From positions 1-40,695 of the IMG/VR virus record IMGVR_UViG_3300046642_000376: DNA of 40,695 bases. The stretch is one strand, 5' to 3'. Below are positions 13,130 to 22,069 of this stretch, one piece after another. Below the pieces are notes generated by a model. That model did not search any database and was not told the origin of the DNA. It was given only the letters and a program-made list of their open reading frames with translations. The DNA comes from a virus. Made by a program: the position numbers and the translations under genes. Position 1 is the first letter of the stretch. Each line of letters begins with the position of its first letter.

Positions 13130-14394
13130 TAGTAGCCTCCCGTGTAATCGCCGGCATCCGGCGTATAGGCCGACAGGTCGATCTGGCCTGTCTGCCCAAG
13201 GCCGCTCCAATCAGTCATGCCGGTGCCAGCGAGGGCTTCACCAGGGATCGGGGTGACCGACGGGTCGTAGTTCGGATCGTAGAGACCCGTGTCGGGGTTG
13301 ATGCCCACGTAGTCGGCCGGGTTGTAGTTCCCGGTGACGGTGCTCCCGGCGCCTGGCACGGTCCCGAGCGTGCCGAGCGCGCCGAGCACGCCGGTTCCGA
13401 GCGCCGCGCCGCCGAGGATGTTGCCGAGCGTGCTGCCCTCGCCGACGTCTGGGATGCCGTGGTCCGGCGACATCTGCTCCTGCAGCTGCTGCGCGATGAT
13501 CGCCTGCGCGAGCTGCCGCGTGTCCGGCGAGATGTCGGCCGGACTGAGCGAGTTGGTGAAATGGATCATGTTGCTGCCGGCGGGCGCGTGCGCGAACGGC
13601 GACGGACCCGTCGTGATCTGGACCGGCTTCGCGTTCGCCGCGATCGACGCGCGGACGGACGTGCTGAGCCGTTGGCCTGGCGCCGCGAGCGCGAGCCGCT
13701 CCCGATCGAGCCTGAGCTGATCGTTCGACACCTGGCTCTGGTTCGCGCCGGCAGCGGCGCCGCTCAGGACCGGCGACAGCGCCGTCGAGGCGCCCGTGAT
13801 TTTGTCGTAGACGCTCTGCCCCGTCTTCACGCCCGAGTAAATCTTTCCGGCCGTGCCGAGGATGGTGCCCGCCGTGCCGGCCGTGCCCGCCGTGCCCGCC
13901 GCAATCCCCGCAGGCGCGGCGGCGCCGGCCGACGTGGCGGCGATACTCCCGGCTGTGGTGGGTCCGAGCGCGCCGGCTGCTGATCCACCGCCAGCCGCCG
14001 CGCCTGTGCCAGCCGCCGCGCCCGCTCCAGACAGCGCGCCCGCGACGCCGATGCCGCCCATCGCCGCGAGACCGGCGATGATGATCCACTTCGCGTACGG
14101 GTCCATGCCCTGCTCGTAGACGTGTGCCCCGCCGCCGGTCTTGGCGTTGTCGGCCCCCACGCCATACCCCGCGTCGGTGATGGCTTTGTAGTTCGCCTGC
14201 GACTCCGGCGGGAGCGCCCTCGCGAGCGGCGCCAGCTCATTCGTGAACTGATTGTAGATTTGACTCCCTGGTCGAAATTCGCCCTCGTGTCCAGGGATGT
14301 GCGTGTACTTCCACCGGAGCTGCGCGACCGCGCTGGCGTACTGCTGCAACGCGGGGTCGCTGGCGAGAAGCTGGTCGGCTTGTGATTGATCCAT
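13129..14394 (-). CDS. Ala/Gly-rich internal virion or ejection protein, 421 aa
   Basis: ATG 14394 lies two bases after the upstream stop. The first 100 residues are soluble and helical. Residues about 104-195 are an Ala/Gly/Thr-rich stretch (WIIIAGLAAMGGIGVAGALSG; repeated GTA triplets) with membrane potential. The second half has glutamine-rich helices (LAQAIIAQQLQEQM), another GALGTGVLGALGTLG segment, and a Tyr/Asp-rich C-terminus. The GTA repeats come from a near-tandem DNA repeat around 13868-13900. With its two neighbours it forms the expected trio of internal proteins. Confidence 0.55.
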   Translation of the reverse strand: MDQSQADQLLASDPALQQYASAVAQLRWKYTHIPGHEGEFRPGSQIYNQFTNELAPLARALPPESQANYKAITDAGYGVGADNAKTGGGAHVYEQGMDPYAKWIIIAGLAAMGGIGVAGALSGAGAAAGTGAAAGGGSAAGALGPTTAGSIAATSAGAAAPAGIAAGTAGTAGTAGTILGTAGKIYSGVKTGQSVYDKITGASTALSPVLSGAAAGANQSQVSNDQLRLDRERLALAAPGQRLSTSVRASIAANAKPVQITTGPSPFAHAPAGSNMIHFTNSLSPADISPDTRQLAQAIIAQQLQEQMSPDHGIPDVGEGSTLGNILGGAALGTGVLGALGTLGTVPGAGSTVTGNYNPADYVGINPDTGLYDPNYDPSVTPIPGEALAGTGMTDWSGLGQTGQIDLSAYTPDAGDYTGGY

Positions 14395-14398
14395 ATGT

Positions 14399-14740
14399 CT
14401 ACACCACGAACTGTTCGCCCATCACGGTGATCGTGAGCGCGACGCTGGCGCTCGCCAGCCCCGAGAGAAAATCGGTCGAGAGCATCTTCAGCCCCGGCTG
14501 AAAGAATTTGTCCCAGTCGCCGTTCGCCGCGATCGTGTAGTTCTTCTCCAGCTCAGTGCCGCCCACCGAGCCGCCGCTCGCGCCCACGTAGAGCGAGAAG
14601 GTCACCGGGCCGGCAGTCACGTTCGCGATATGGATCTGCCGGACCATCGTGTAGATCAGGGCGCTCGGCGGCGTGTAGATGTCGGCGGCGGCGTTCGACA
14701 TATACGCCGGTCCTGCCAGGCGTTTCGGTGTACCAGCCAT
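14399..14740 (-). CDS. Small beta-sandwich virion protein, 113 aa
   Basis: ATG 14740 after GGAGG in the end of the upstream gene. The layout TPKRLAGPAYMSNAAADIYTP, then IHIANVTAGPVTFSLYVGA, then a C-terminal strand is a common small phage structural fold, with a pattern seen in many tail-fibre-region accessory proteins. It probably decorates the tail or forms a fibre cap. The exact role is unknown. Confidence 0.6.
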   Translation of the reverse strand: MAGTPKRLAGPAYMSNAAADIYTPPSALIYTMVRQIHIANVTAGPVTFSLYVGASGGSVGGTELEKNYTIAANGDWDKFFQPGLKMLSTDFLSGLASASVALTITVMGEQFVV

Positions 14741-14742
14741 CC

Positions 14743-15846
14743 TTAGCCTCCGAAGAACGGTGCCGCGTAGGGGGTCGGCGTCGCCGTCACGCTCACCACG
14801 AGTCGGCCGACGAGCGTCCCCGCGATATACGTGAGCGTCGAACTACCCACCTGTCGAATATTCGTAACCGTGACGGTCTGCCCCGGCGCGTTGATGACGA
14901 CGCTGCTGTTGGTGTCCCACTGCTGGTTCAGGGTGCCCGCTTTGTTGATGTTGAAGATCGTCGTGCCGCCCACCGTCGCGCCGCCCACCGACATCGTGAG
15001 GTTCGCGCAGTTCACCTGGAAGCCGTTCACGGTCGTGTTGAAGTTCTGCGCGAGCGACACCGTGCCCGTGGCGTTGATGACCGACCCGAGCGTCAGCGTG
15101 CCGCCATCGACAAAGATGCTGTTGTAGGTGGGACCGGTGCCCGTGAGCGAATAGTTGCCCTGTTGAAACCACAGCGTATTGCCGGTCGTGACGACGGTCC
15201 CCGCCAGCCAGATCAGCGAGCCGCCAGCGCCAAACTTGACCCCCGAGGTGGAGAACGTAATCGTGCCCGCCGTGTTGATCGTGACGGGGCATTGAAAGAT
15301 ACCCAACGTGACCGTGCCGGTGCCGATCAGATTGATGCCGGCGAACGTGCCGCCGACGTTCTGGTTATTACCGAGGAGCGACTCCGCTGCATTGATGACG
15401 CGACCCGCACCGTTGATCGTTGAGCTGAAGTTCGCGGCGAGTGTCAACGTCTTCGTGATGTTCAGATCGTCCGCGAGCGTGGTGGTGCCGCCGTCGATCG
15501 CGAGCGGCACGGTGACGGTCACCCCGTTCGTGGTCAACGTCGCCGTCACGGTACTGAGAAAAAAGCGGCTGGCCCCGGCGAAGTGCATCCCCGAGCCGAA
15601 GGTGAGACTGCCGCTGCTTTGGAGCTGCGCGTTCATCGTCAGGGTGTTCGTATAGGCGCTCGCGACGAAGCTGCCGCAGACCGAGGAGACATCGACCGTG
15701 CAGTTCGGCGAACTGGCGTCGAGCGTGACCGCGTCGGCGCTCGTCGGCACGCCCGCGCCGCCCGCCCCGCCAGAGGTCGCCGACCAATTTCCTGACGTGC
15801 CGTAGTTGTTGTTCACGCCGCCGTTGACGAAGAAGCGCGCGGCCAT
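14743..15846 (-). CDS. Beta-helix-like tail fibre/spike protein, 367 aa
   Basis: ATG 15846 overlaps the upstream stop. It is nearly all Thr/Gly/Ser/Asn-rich beta structure with repeating short strands (LTLAANFSSTINGAGRVINA; LTLGSVINATGTVSLAQNF; VNCANLTMSVGGATVGGTTI), the look of a right-handed beta-helix or similar repetitive fibre. The start AARFFVNGGVNNNYGTSGNW resembles phage surface or tail proteins. It likely takes part in host-surface contact. Confidence 0.6.
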   Translation of the reverse strand: MAARFFVNGGVNNNYGTSGNWSATSGGAGGAGVPTSADAVTLDASSPNCTVDVSSVCGSFVASAYTNTLTMNAQLQSSGSLTFGSGMHFAGASRFFLSTVTATLTTNGVTVTVPLAIDGGTTTLADDLNITKTLTLAANFSSTINGAGRVINAAESLLGNNQNVGGTFAGINLIGTGTVTLGIFQCPVTINTAGTITFSTSGVKFGAGGSLIWLAGTVVTTGNTLWFQQGNYSLTGTGPTYNSIFVDGGTLTLGSVINATGTVSLAQNFNTTVNGFQVNCANLTMSVGGATVGGTTIFNINKAGTLNQQWDTNSSVVINAPGQTVTVTNIRQVGSSTLTYIAGTLVGRLVVSVTATPTPYAAPFFGG

Positions 15847-16397
15847 TAGAACGTCACCGTGAGCTGGAGCTGCACGCGCAGCGCGGCCGAGGCGCTATCG
15901 ACGTTGAACGCAAGCACGTCGCCCGCCGCGATGGCGGTCGTCCACCCGGTCAGTGTCGTGTCCTGCGACTTGATCGCGCCCGCGAGCGTCGGCGGCGCGC
16001 TCGCGGTGATCTTGTCGGCGACGGTGGGCGGATAGCTGGCATACGCGCGCTTCCAGACGTTGACGACGATGGTCGAGGAGAGAATCGTCGGGTCGGTCGA
16101 GAGCAGCGTCGCGGCGGTGATCGTGCAGGCACGCGGGCAGTAGAGGAACCCCTTGACGCCGGTTGAAATTGTGGAGCCGGCCCCGTCGATCACGATGCCC
16201 AGCGAGCCGGTGCCGGCTGGTCCCGCCGGCCCGGTCGCACCACGCAGCGACGCGACGACGCCGGCTGAGTTTTTATAGGCCGGCGCGGGCGACGGCGTCG
16301 CCGTGCTATCGACAAAGATCGTGTCCTTGCCGGTCGGCGGCGTGGGAATATCCGTCGGCGCCGTTTCTTTGAGCGTGATGCCGCTGCCGACTGCCAT
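15846..16397 (-). CDS. Tail-fibre protein with collagen-like segment, 183 aa
   Basis: ATG 16397 directly after the upstream TAG. Residues about 20-45 form a proline-rich linker, followed by a short collagen-like GATGPAGPAG. A beta-rich C-terminal domain (residues 65-183) ends in LRVQLQLTVTF. It is probably a trimeric fibre piece. Similar short collagen-like linkers occur in the larger fibre next door, so the two may assemble together. Confidence 0.6.
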   Translation of the reverse strand: MAVGSGITLKETAPTDIPTPPTGKDTIFVDSTATPSPAPAYKNSAGVVASLRGATGPAGPAGTGSLGIVIDGAGSTISTGVKGFLYCPRACTITAATLLSTDPTILSSTIVVNVWKRAYASYPPTVADKITASAPPTLAGAIKSQDTTLTGWTTAIAAGDVLAFNVDSASAALRVQLQLTVTF

Positions 16398-18176
16398 CTA
16401 AGTCTCCGTCACCGAGAAGATCGTTCCGAAGAAATCCTGCGCTGGCGTGTTCGCCGTGTTGCCGTAGATGCCCCACTGATCCGCCGCCGTCGTGAAGCGT
16501 GTCGTTTTCGCCAGCGTGAGCACGGGCGGCGTGAAGTTGACCCCATCGGCCGACAGCGAAAACAGGTAGTTGGCTCCAACGATCGCGATCCGCATGTACA
16601 TCTCGGGGCTGGAATGCGTCGGCCAAGCGTTCAGGTCGTTGGAGACCGGAGTTGTTGGGTTTGACCAGCCGTTGACATAGAGCCGCTGACTATTCGTGAG
16701 ACTGAAGTTGACGAGCTTCGTGGTGCCGCTCTCGTAGAGCACCACACCGAAGGCGCACCCATCGACCGCTGAGACGGTCGCGGACATGAGGAAGCCGACC
16801 GTCAGCGTCCCCGTCGTGGGATTCGCGATGTTCTTCACGCGCAGGCGTGCGCTATTGCCAGTGCTCCCCTGCACCGTGAACCGGACGCCCCCGTTGACGC
16901 TGGACACACTAGACGTGCCCTGATTGACCCACGACCACGATAGAAGGTTCGGGTCGGTGCAGAGGAACCCATTCCGAAAATAGTTCCACGCGGAGCCAGC
17001 GTAGCGGGCGAAGTTATAGACGGAATCCGTGAACAGGTACAGGTCGCCTGCGGCTGGCGACGCCGGGAGGCTGGCATACGTCCCCTGGCTAATTGTCGGA
17101 GCGGCCCCGCTGCCGCCGATGGCTTTCGCGTAGCCGTAGACGCGAATTGTTCCGCTCGTGATGTTCCCTGTCGAGAAGAGGAACTGGACGCCCGTGACCG
17201 CCGTGGTCCCGTTGTAGTACGCCGCTGATGCGGAGTTGGCGAAATTGCCGGCACTGTCCAGTGACGCGAGATGCGTGACCAGCCGTTTCGTCACGACCGC
17301 GCTGGCGGGATTAAATATTTCGACCGTGCCGCTGGCCCCTTCGGTCGCGCCCGCGTTGAGCGAATGACCGAGCTTCATAAACGCCGACGCCGCCGCCCCG
17401 AGCTGCGCTTGATTCGGGATCTGACTCGTCTGCGAGAACGCCCAGGTGTAGTCGCTCGCGCCACTTTTCCACGTCGGCCCTGCGCCGGTGCCCACGCGCG
17501 CCCACAAGTCGGCCGTGCTCGTCGCGGGACGCACATCCTCTAACACGAAGAGGTAGGCCTCGTACGCACTGGAGATAAACGCGGTGAAATCCAGCGAGGC
17601 CGAGGCAGACGCAATATGCTCCTCTAGGAGCACCAACGATGAGGCGCCGGCTGGGCCTGCCGCGCCCGCTGGGCCTGTCGGCCCTGGTGGACCGACGCCT
17701 CCACCGCCGCTGCCAGTGTCATCGACTTGAATCAAAAACCCGTCGATGTCAAGGATCCCTTCGTTGTCGATCGTCATCGCGAACAACGCCTGCTTGTTGA
17801 TCGGGACCGAGAAGGTCTCGCCGCTCGCGATGAAGTACGGCACAAACGACGTGCTGGTGCTGGGCGTGCTGGTTCCCGCCACCGACAGCCCCGGAATACC
17901 CGCCTCGCCGTCCTCGCCAGGGTCGCCAGGAATGATCGCGGTGTTGAGCAGCGCGAGCGGCGACGTAAATTCGCCGTTGCCATTCAGGAAGAGGCCGGGG
18001 TCTTCCGGCAGCGTCGGACTCAGGCCAGGCGAGTTGGCGGTCGCGACGTACCCGTCTGGGCGCGCGTTGAACAAGAGCTGCAGCGACGTGACGATGTTGT
18101 CCAGCTCGGCCTTCACGGCCGGGTCTTGGATCCGGTCGCTGTGCTGCAACGAGAGACGGACCTGCATGCCAGACAT
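16398..18176 (-). CDS. Tail fibre / receptor-binding protein with collagen-like region, 592 aa
   Basis: ATG 18176. The N-terminal 60 residues contain a helix (VKAELDNIVTSLQLLFNA) typical of fibre attachment domains. Residues about 84-95 (PGDPGEDGEAGIPG) and 161-177 (GPPGPTGPAGAAGPAGA) are collagen-like. The domain after that (LDFTAFISSAYEAYLFVLED, then DLWARVGTG) is one I know from phage fibres. The C-terminal 200 residues look like a lectin-like jelly roll (VRFTVQGSTGN; LVNFSLTNSQRLYVNG). This is the main candidate for host recognition. Confidence 0.7.
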   Translation of the reverse strand: MSGMQVRLSLQHSDRIQDPAVKAELDNIVTSLQLLFNARPDGYVATANSPGLSPTLPEDPGLFLNGNGEFTSPLALLNTAIIPGDPGEDGEAGIPGLSVAGTSTPSTSTSFVPYFIASGETFSVPINKQALFAMTIDNEGILDIDGFLIQVDDTGSGGGGVGPPGPTGPAGAAGPAGASSLVLLEEHIASASASLDFTAFISSAYEAYLFVLEDVRPATSTADLWARVGTGAGPTWKSGASDYTWAFSQTSQIPNQAQLGAAASAFMKLGHSLNAGATEGASGTVEIFNPASAVVTKRLVTHLASLDSAGNFANSASAAYYNGTTAVTGVQFLFSTGNITSGTIRVYGYAKAIGGSGAAPTISQGTYASLPASPAAGDLYLFTDSVYNFARYAGSAWNYFRNGFLCTDPNLLSWSWVNQGTSSVSSVNGGVRFTVQGSTGNSARLRVKNIANPTTGTLTVGFLMSATVSAVDGCAFGVVLYESGTTKLVNFSLTNSQRLYVNGWSNPTTPVSNDLNAWPTHSSPEMYMRIAIVGANYLFSLSADGVNFTPPVLTLAKTTRFTTAADQWGIYGNTANTPAQDFFGTIFSVTET

Positions 18177-18178
18177 AG

Positions 18179-19438
18179 TTAGGGCTGCATCTTGTCAACG
18201 AGCTGCGCGTTGAGGATCGCTTCCTGCTCGGCGGCGGTCAGCCCGAGCTGGTCGTAGAACTGCGCGTTCTGGTTGACCAGTCCTTGATTGCGAAGCGTCG
18301 CGTCGATCGCCGCGATTTCCGACTGGAGCTGCCGCGTCTGCTCGGCGGTCAACTGCCCGCCATACAACGAGAGAATGTTCTGGAGCGCGCTGCGCCGCTG
18401 CGTCTGCTCTTGGAACATCTGGTTCGCTTGGAAGTTCCCGGTATTGAGCGCCGCCGCCTCGTAGCCAGCTTGCGTGCCCGCGTCGCGCGTGCCGGTGGGC
18501 GTGCCCTTGTAGGCGTTCGCCTCCGCGAGCTTCGCCTGGCCCTGCTCGGCGCCGCGCGTCTGCTGCGCGCGGAACGCGTCGGTCTGCGCTTTGATGATCG
18601 GATCGTCCGGTGTGACTGGGCGCCCGTACTGGTCGATATAGCCCTGGAGCTGATCGAAGAACTGTCCCTGCCGGTTGGTGTCCTGGCCGGCGAGCATTTG
18701 CGCGAGCAGTCCCTGGAGGTCGGCGCCGCCCGTGCCGGCGCCTGGCGTGCCGGCGCCGCCAGTTCCCCCAGCTCCACCAGCTCCACCGCCGCCGCCGCCG
18801 TCCCCTGGCCCGCCCCAGGCGCTCCAGTTCCCATCGTCAGGGACAAACTCCCAATTTCCGCTGGAGTCGAAGATCCGCGTGAACTGCCCGTTGATGTACA
18901 TGCTGTCGATGCGGCCGTACATATCCGCCGGCCCGAGCTGCGCGGTGTAGCCCAGCTGCTGCAGGTTCTGCTGGAGCTTCGTCACCTGCGTGTGGTCGTA
19001 GAGGTCGGGCGTCCCGAGGCCGGCGAAGGCTTTGGTCTTGTCGATCTTGCTGACATCCATCGGGCCGAAGTCGATCGTCCCAGAGGTGGAGCCGTCAGGA
19101 TTTTTCGTGCCCGTGATCGGGTCGTTGCTTGGGGTGTACCCAGGCGGCGCAGGCATCGGCGGCGTGTTCGGCCCGAGCCGCCCTGGCGGGCTGTAGTTCC
19201 ACCCTGACTGCGGCGCGGTCGGCGCGGTCGGCGCGGTCGGCGCGGGCGGATACCCTCCGTCCTGCTGCTGCTGAACGTGCTGCTGCACCGACGGCGGCGC
19301 GCTCCCCGGCCGTACGCCTGGGGTGTAGCTGGGGTTCGCCCCAGAGGGATCGTAGAGGTTCATCGGCTCGTTCAGCGGATCCTGGTTCGGGTCCGTGTAG
19401 CTGCTCGGATCCATCGGGTCGTTGCTGCGTGTCGCCAT
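18179..19438 (-). CDS. Structural protein with Pro- and Gly-rich linkers, 419 aa
   Basis: ATG 19438. The N-terminal 100 residues are Pro/Asn/Gln-rich and include APTAPTAPTAP, encoded by a four-unit 9-bp tandem repeat near 19212-19250. A compact middle (LYDHTQVTKLQQNLQQLGY; MYINGQFTRIFDSSGNWEF) is followed by a glycine run (about 215-240) and a glutamine-rich helical C-terminal domain (TAEQTRQLQSEIAAIDATL). Position after the nozzle suggests a tail or internal protein. No family is recognised. Confidence 0.6.
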   Translation of the reverse strand: MATRSNDPMDPSSYTDPNQDPLNEPMNLYDPSGANPSYTPGVRPGSAPPSVQQHVQQQQDGGYPPAPTAPTAPTAPQSGWNYSPPGRLGPNTPPMPAPPGYTPSNDPITGTKNPDGSTSGTIDFGPMDVSKIDKTKAFAGLGTPDLYDHTQVTKLQQNLQQLGYTAQLGPADMYGRIDSMYINGQFTRIFDSSGNWEFVPDDGNWSAWGGPGDGGGGGGAGGAGGTGGAGTPGAGTGGADLQGLLAQMLAGQDTNRQGQFFDQLQGYIDQYGRPVTPDDPIIKAQTDAFRAQQTRGAEQGQAKLAEANAYKGTPTGTRDAGTQAGYEAAALNTGNFQANQMFQEQTQRRSALQNILSLYGGQLTAEQTRQLQSEIAAIDATLRNQGLVNQNAQFYDQLGLTAAEQEAILNAQLVDKMQP

Positions 19439-19441
19439 CGC

Positions 19442-20026
19442 TTACTTCCTTCCGAAGAGGCGGCGCGTCATCGCTGGCGGCTGGTCTTGTTGCTGCAGAG
19501 CGTTCTTGAGCGCGTTCTGCATCTCCACGTCTGACCCCTGCGGGCCGGTCGGCGCCCCTGGCCCGCGTCGAGGCGGCATCACCGGCCCAGGCTGCGGCGT
19601 GTTGATCGGACCACGCGGCGGCAACGGCTGCGGACGTGGCCCCGGCATCGGTCCAGGCGCCGGCCCAGGCATCGGCTGCGGGAGCGGCTTAGGCCCAGGC
19701 ATCGGTCCAGGGAACATCGGCCCAGGCCCACCTGGCGGCTGCGGGAGCGGTCGTGGGGGCATCGGCATCGGACCAGGCGTCGGCATCGGCCCAGGCGCCG
19801 GTCCAGGGAAAATCGGCCCTGGCCCGCCGGGAGAAGGCCAGTCAGGGATCTGCCCGCCGGGAGGCCAGCCGGGAAATCCGCCGCCGGGAGGCCAGTCAAT
19901 GATCGGCGGGTCGTGGAAGTCGCCGTTGCCGCCAGACGGCGGGCCGAGCGGCGGGTACTTGCCAGAATCGTCGGTGGGGTTGGGCATCGGCCGACGACTA
20001 GGGTCAGGGCGGTTGCCAAAGGCCAT
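19442..20026 (-). CDS. Proline/glycine/methionine-rich low-complexity protein, 194 aa
   Basis: ATG 20026 with GGAG upstream. Residues about 24-165 are almost entirely Pro, Gly, Met and a few aromatic residues in loose PGPMPGP-type repeats; only the last 30 residues (VEMQNALKNALQQQ, RRLFGRK) look folded. The minus frame fits the operon; the opposite strand gives a Gly-rich frame that is a mirror artefact. It is likely an extended polyproline-type linker, perhaps attaching tail parts. The DNA repeats make length variation likely. Confidence 0.6.
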   Translation of the reverse strand: MAFGNRPDPSRRPMPNPTDDSGKYPPLGPPSGGNGDFHDPPIIDWPPGGGFPGWPPGGQIPDWPSPGGPGPIFPGPAPGPMPTPGPMPMPPRPLPQPPGGPGPMFPGPMPGPKPLPQPMPGPAPGPMPGPRPQPLPPRGPINTPQPGPVMPPRRGPGAPTGPQGSDVEMQNALKNALQQQDQPPAMTRRLFGRK

Positions 20027-20029
20027 AAG

Positions 20030-22069
20030 CTATTTCGCTCCGTGATCCACAAGCGGGATCGTCATCTGATCAATCGTCCAGTCGTTGAGCGAGGGCACCG
20101 CGTCGCCGATCGTGATCTGCACGGTGTCGAAGGCCGCGTCTTCTAGGCCTTCGACTTTGCGAATGACGCGCGTCTCGCCGTGACCCGAGGGCGTGAGGTC
20201 GATGCTCGCCTGCCGCGTCGCGTAGCCGAAGTTCGTCACGCTCGCGACCTTGAGTCGCGCGCCAGGTTGCGCCGTCGTCACGATGATCGGTGAGTCCATG
20301 CCAAACTGCCGCCCGCCGCGATTCGTCGGCATCAGCGGCCGGCTCGTGATGTACGCCTGATACGCCGTGCCGTCATCATCGAAGACCGTCGGGCCGGCAT
20401 CGCACTTGAGGATCCGCGCCGTCGCGCCCGAGCGCCCCACGTAGGGCTTCAAGTCGCGGCTCATCGAGGCCGCGACGGTGTTCGCGAAGAGCGCGGCGCA
20501 GCGGCACTGGCACGAGAGACCGTTCTGCTGCGACCACCCGAGACGCACCTCGCCGGCCGAGGCGGTGCGCCCCTTCCGCACGTCGAACACGACCTTGATG
20601 GTGGGTTCGTTGTCGGCGTTGCAGGCGATCCACCACCACACCTGCATCGAGCTGGGATAGAACAGCCCGTGCCCGACCTTCACGGTCGCCGACAGGTTGA
20701 CCGTGCTGACGATGTCGCGGATGTCCCAGTAGATGCGCTCCAGGCCACCGACCCCGAGACGATACGGCCCGGTCTCGGCCCAGAAGTACACCGCCGCGTT
20801 GCCGGCGTCATCGAATGCCTCGATGATCATGGACGCGTCGATGTTGCCGATCCCGCCCGAGCCGTTCGGCCCGCCGCCGGTCAGTTTGCGAAACAGGTAC
20901 GGCACCACCGGGTCGCCGGTCGGCGTCGCCAGGTGAATCTCGCGGTACTTAAAGATGTAGATCCGGCTCCCCGAGACCGGCCCGCCGATCCCGGTGATGC
21001 CGCCGCCGTTGCGCTCGCCGACGTCGTCGTAGTTCCGCAGACCAGCAGTCGTCGGCGACGCCGCCGTGATCGGGATGCGCTCGTCGTCGGCGGTGCCGGA
21101 CCCGAGCACGGGCGACCACCAGATCCGCGACGTGTCGCCGGCCGGCATGTAGGCGCCCGCGCCGAGCAGGCGGTTGCCGTCGCTGCGGAGGTAGCGCACG
21201 GCGGTCCAGAGCGTGTACGTGCCCAGGAGGTCCGAGAGCGGCATCGAGGAGTACGTCGAAGGCAGCGCCGCGTCGTCGTAGGTCGTCGTCGCGATGACCG
21301 TGCCGGAAATCGCGAGCAGCGTCGCGTTCAACTCGTAGAACAACACGTTGTCGGTGCTGCCCTCTAGGATCCAGTGCGAGACCGACTCGCCGGTCGGGAC
21401 GGTCGGCCGCGTCACGCGCGCGGACGTGCCCGACCCCGAGGGTGTGAAGGCGACGCTCGGCGTCGGCTCGGACAGGCTGACGCGCACGGGCGTGCCGAAG
21501 ATCGTATTGACCAACGCGAACCGCACGCGATAGAAGCGCGGCGTCGCGGCATACGTGCCGATGCCCGTATTCGCGACCGTCGGCGCCGCCGTGCCGGGGT
21601 CGATGCCGACGCGGCGGATGGTCGGCGTGACCATGTTCGGATCGTAAACGTGCAGGCGATCGACTGCCGACTTGTACGCGATGTAGAGCTTGCCGTTCAG
21701 CGTCGCCGTCTGGATGTGCTGCGCCTCGCCCGCGATCGGATCCGTGATCGGCACGTTGGCCCAGGCGGTGCCGCCGGCCAGGCGCTTGACGAGCGGCGGC
21801 GCCGCGCTATCGACCGACCACAGCTCGGCCGCGCCCTCATCGACCCCAGGCTGATAGCGGGCCAGGTAGTTGAAGGGGCCGACGGGCGCCGTGCCGCCCG
21901 TGAGCGCGAGCGCCAGGGCGCCGTGCCGGCGATTGCCGATCTGGCCCACCAGCCAGTCCACGTTCACGGCCTCGACGCACTGATTCGCCGGCACGACGAG
22001 CGGCGAGTCGCCGCCGTTGCGACCGCCCGTCATATCGAGCACCAGCGAGGCCGAGTCAGCACGCGCCAT
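20030..22069 (-). CDS. Podovirus-type tail nozzle protein (beta-propeller-like), 679 aa
   Basis: ATG 22069, two bases after the upstream stop. The start (GGRNGGDSPLVVPANQCVEAVNVDWLVGQIGNRR region) is a hallmark of tail tubular protein B/gp10-like nozzle proteins that read 'defined positions, then repeated blades'. The rest has many beta repeats (LYIAYKSAVDRLHVYD; GNRLLGAGAYMPAGDTSRIWWS; IYIFKYREIHLATPTGDPVV). It forms the distal tail tube under the adaptor. Family assignment comes from these patterns and gene order. Confidence 0.65.
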   Translation of the reverse strand: MARADSASLVLDMTGGRNGGDSPLVVPANQCVEAVNVDWLVGQIGNRRHGALALALTGGTAPVGPFNYLARYQPGVDEGAAELWSVDSAAPPLVKRLAGGTAWANVPITDPIAGEAQHIQTATLNGKLYIAYKSAVDRLHVYDPNMVTPTIRRVGIDPGTAAPTVANTGIGTYAATPRFYRVRFALVNTIFGTPVRVSLSEPTPSVAFTPSGSGTSARVTRPTVPTGESVSHWILEGSTDNVLFYELNATLLAISGTVIATTTYDDAALPSTYSSMPLSDLLGTYTLWTAVRYLRSDGNRLLGAGAYMPAGDTSRIWWSPVLGSGTADDERIPITAASPTTAGLRNYDDVGERNGGGITGIGGPVSGSRIYIFKYREIHLATPTGDPVVPYLFRKLTGGGPNGSGGIGNIDASMIIEAFDDAGNAAVYFWAETGPYRLGVGGLERIYWDIRDIVSTVNLSATVKVGHGLFYPSSMQVWWWIACNADNEPTIKVVFDVRKGRTASAGEVRLGWSQQNGLSCQCRCAALFANTVAASMSRDLKPYVGRSGATARILKCDAGPTVFDDDGTAYQAYITSRPLMPTNRGGRQFGMDSPIIVTTAQPGARLKVASVTNFGYATRQASIDLTPSGHGETRVIRKVEGLEDAAFDTVQITIGDAVPSLNDWTIDQMTIPLVDHGAK

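Noticed and set aside
19422-20045. Plus-strand Gly-rich collagen-like frame
   Set aside because: Antisense image of the Pro/Gly/Met-rich gene; it has no ribosome site and opposes all its neighbours.
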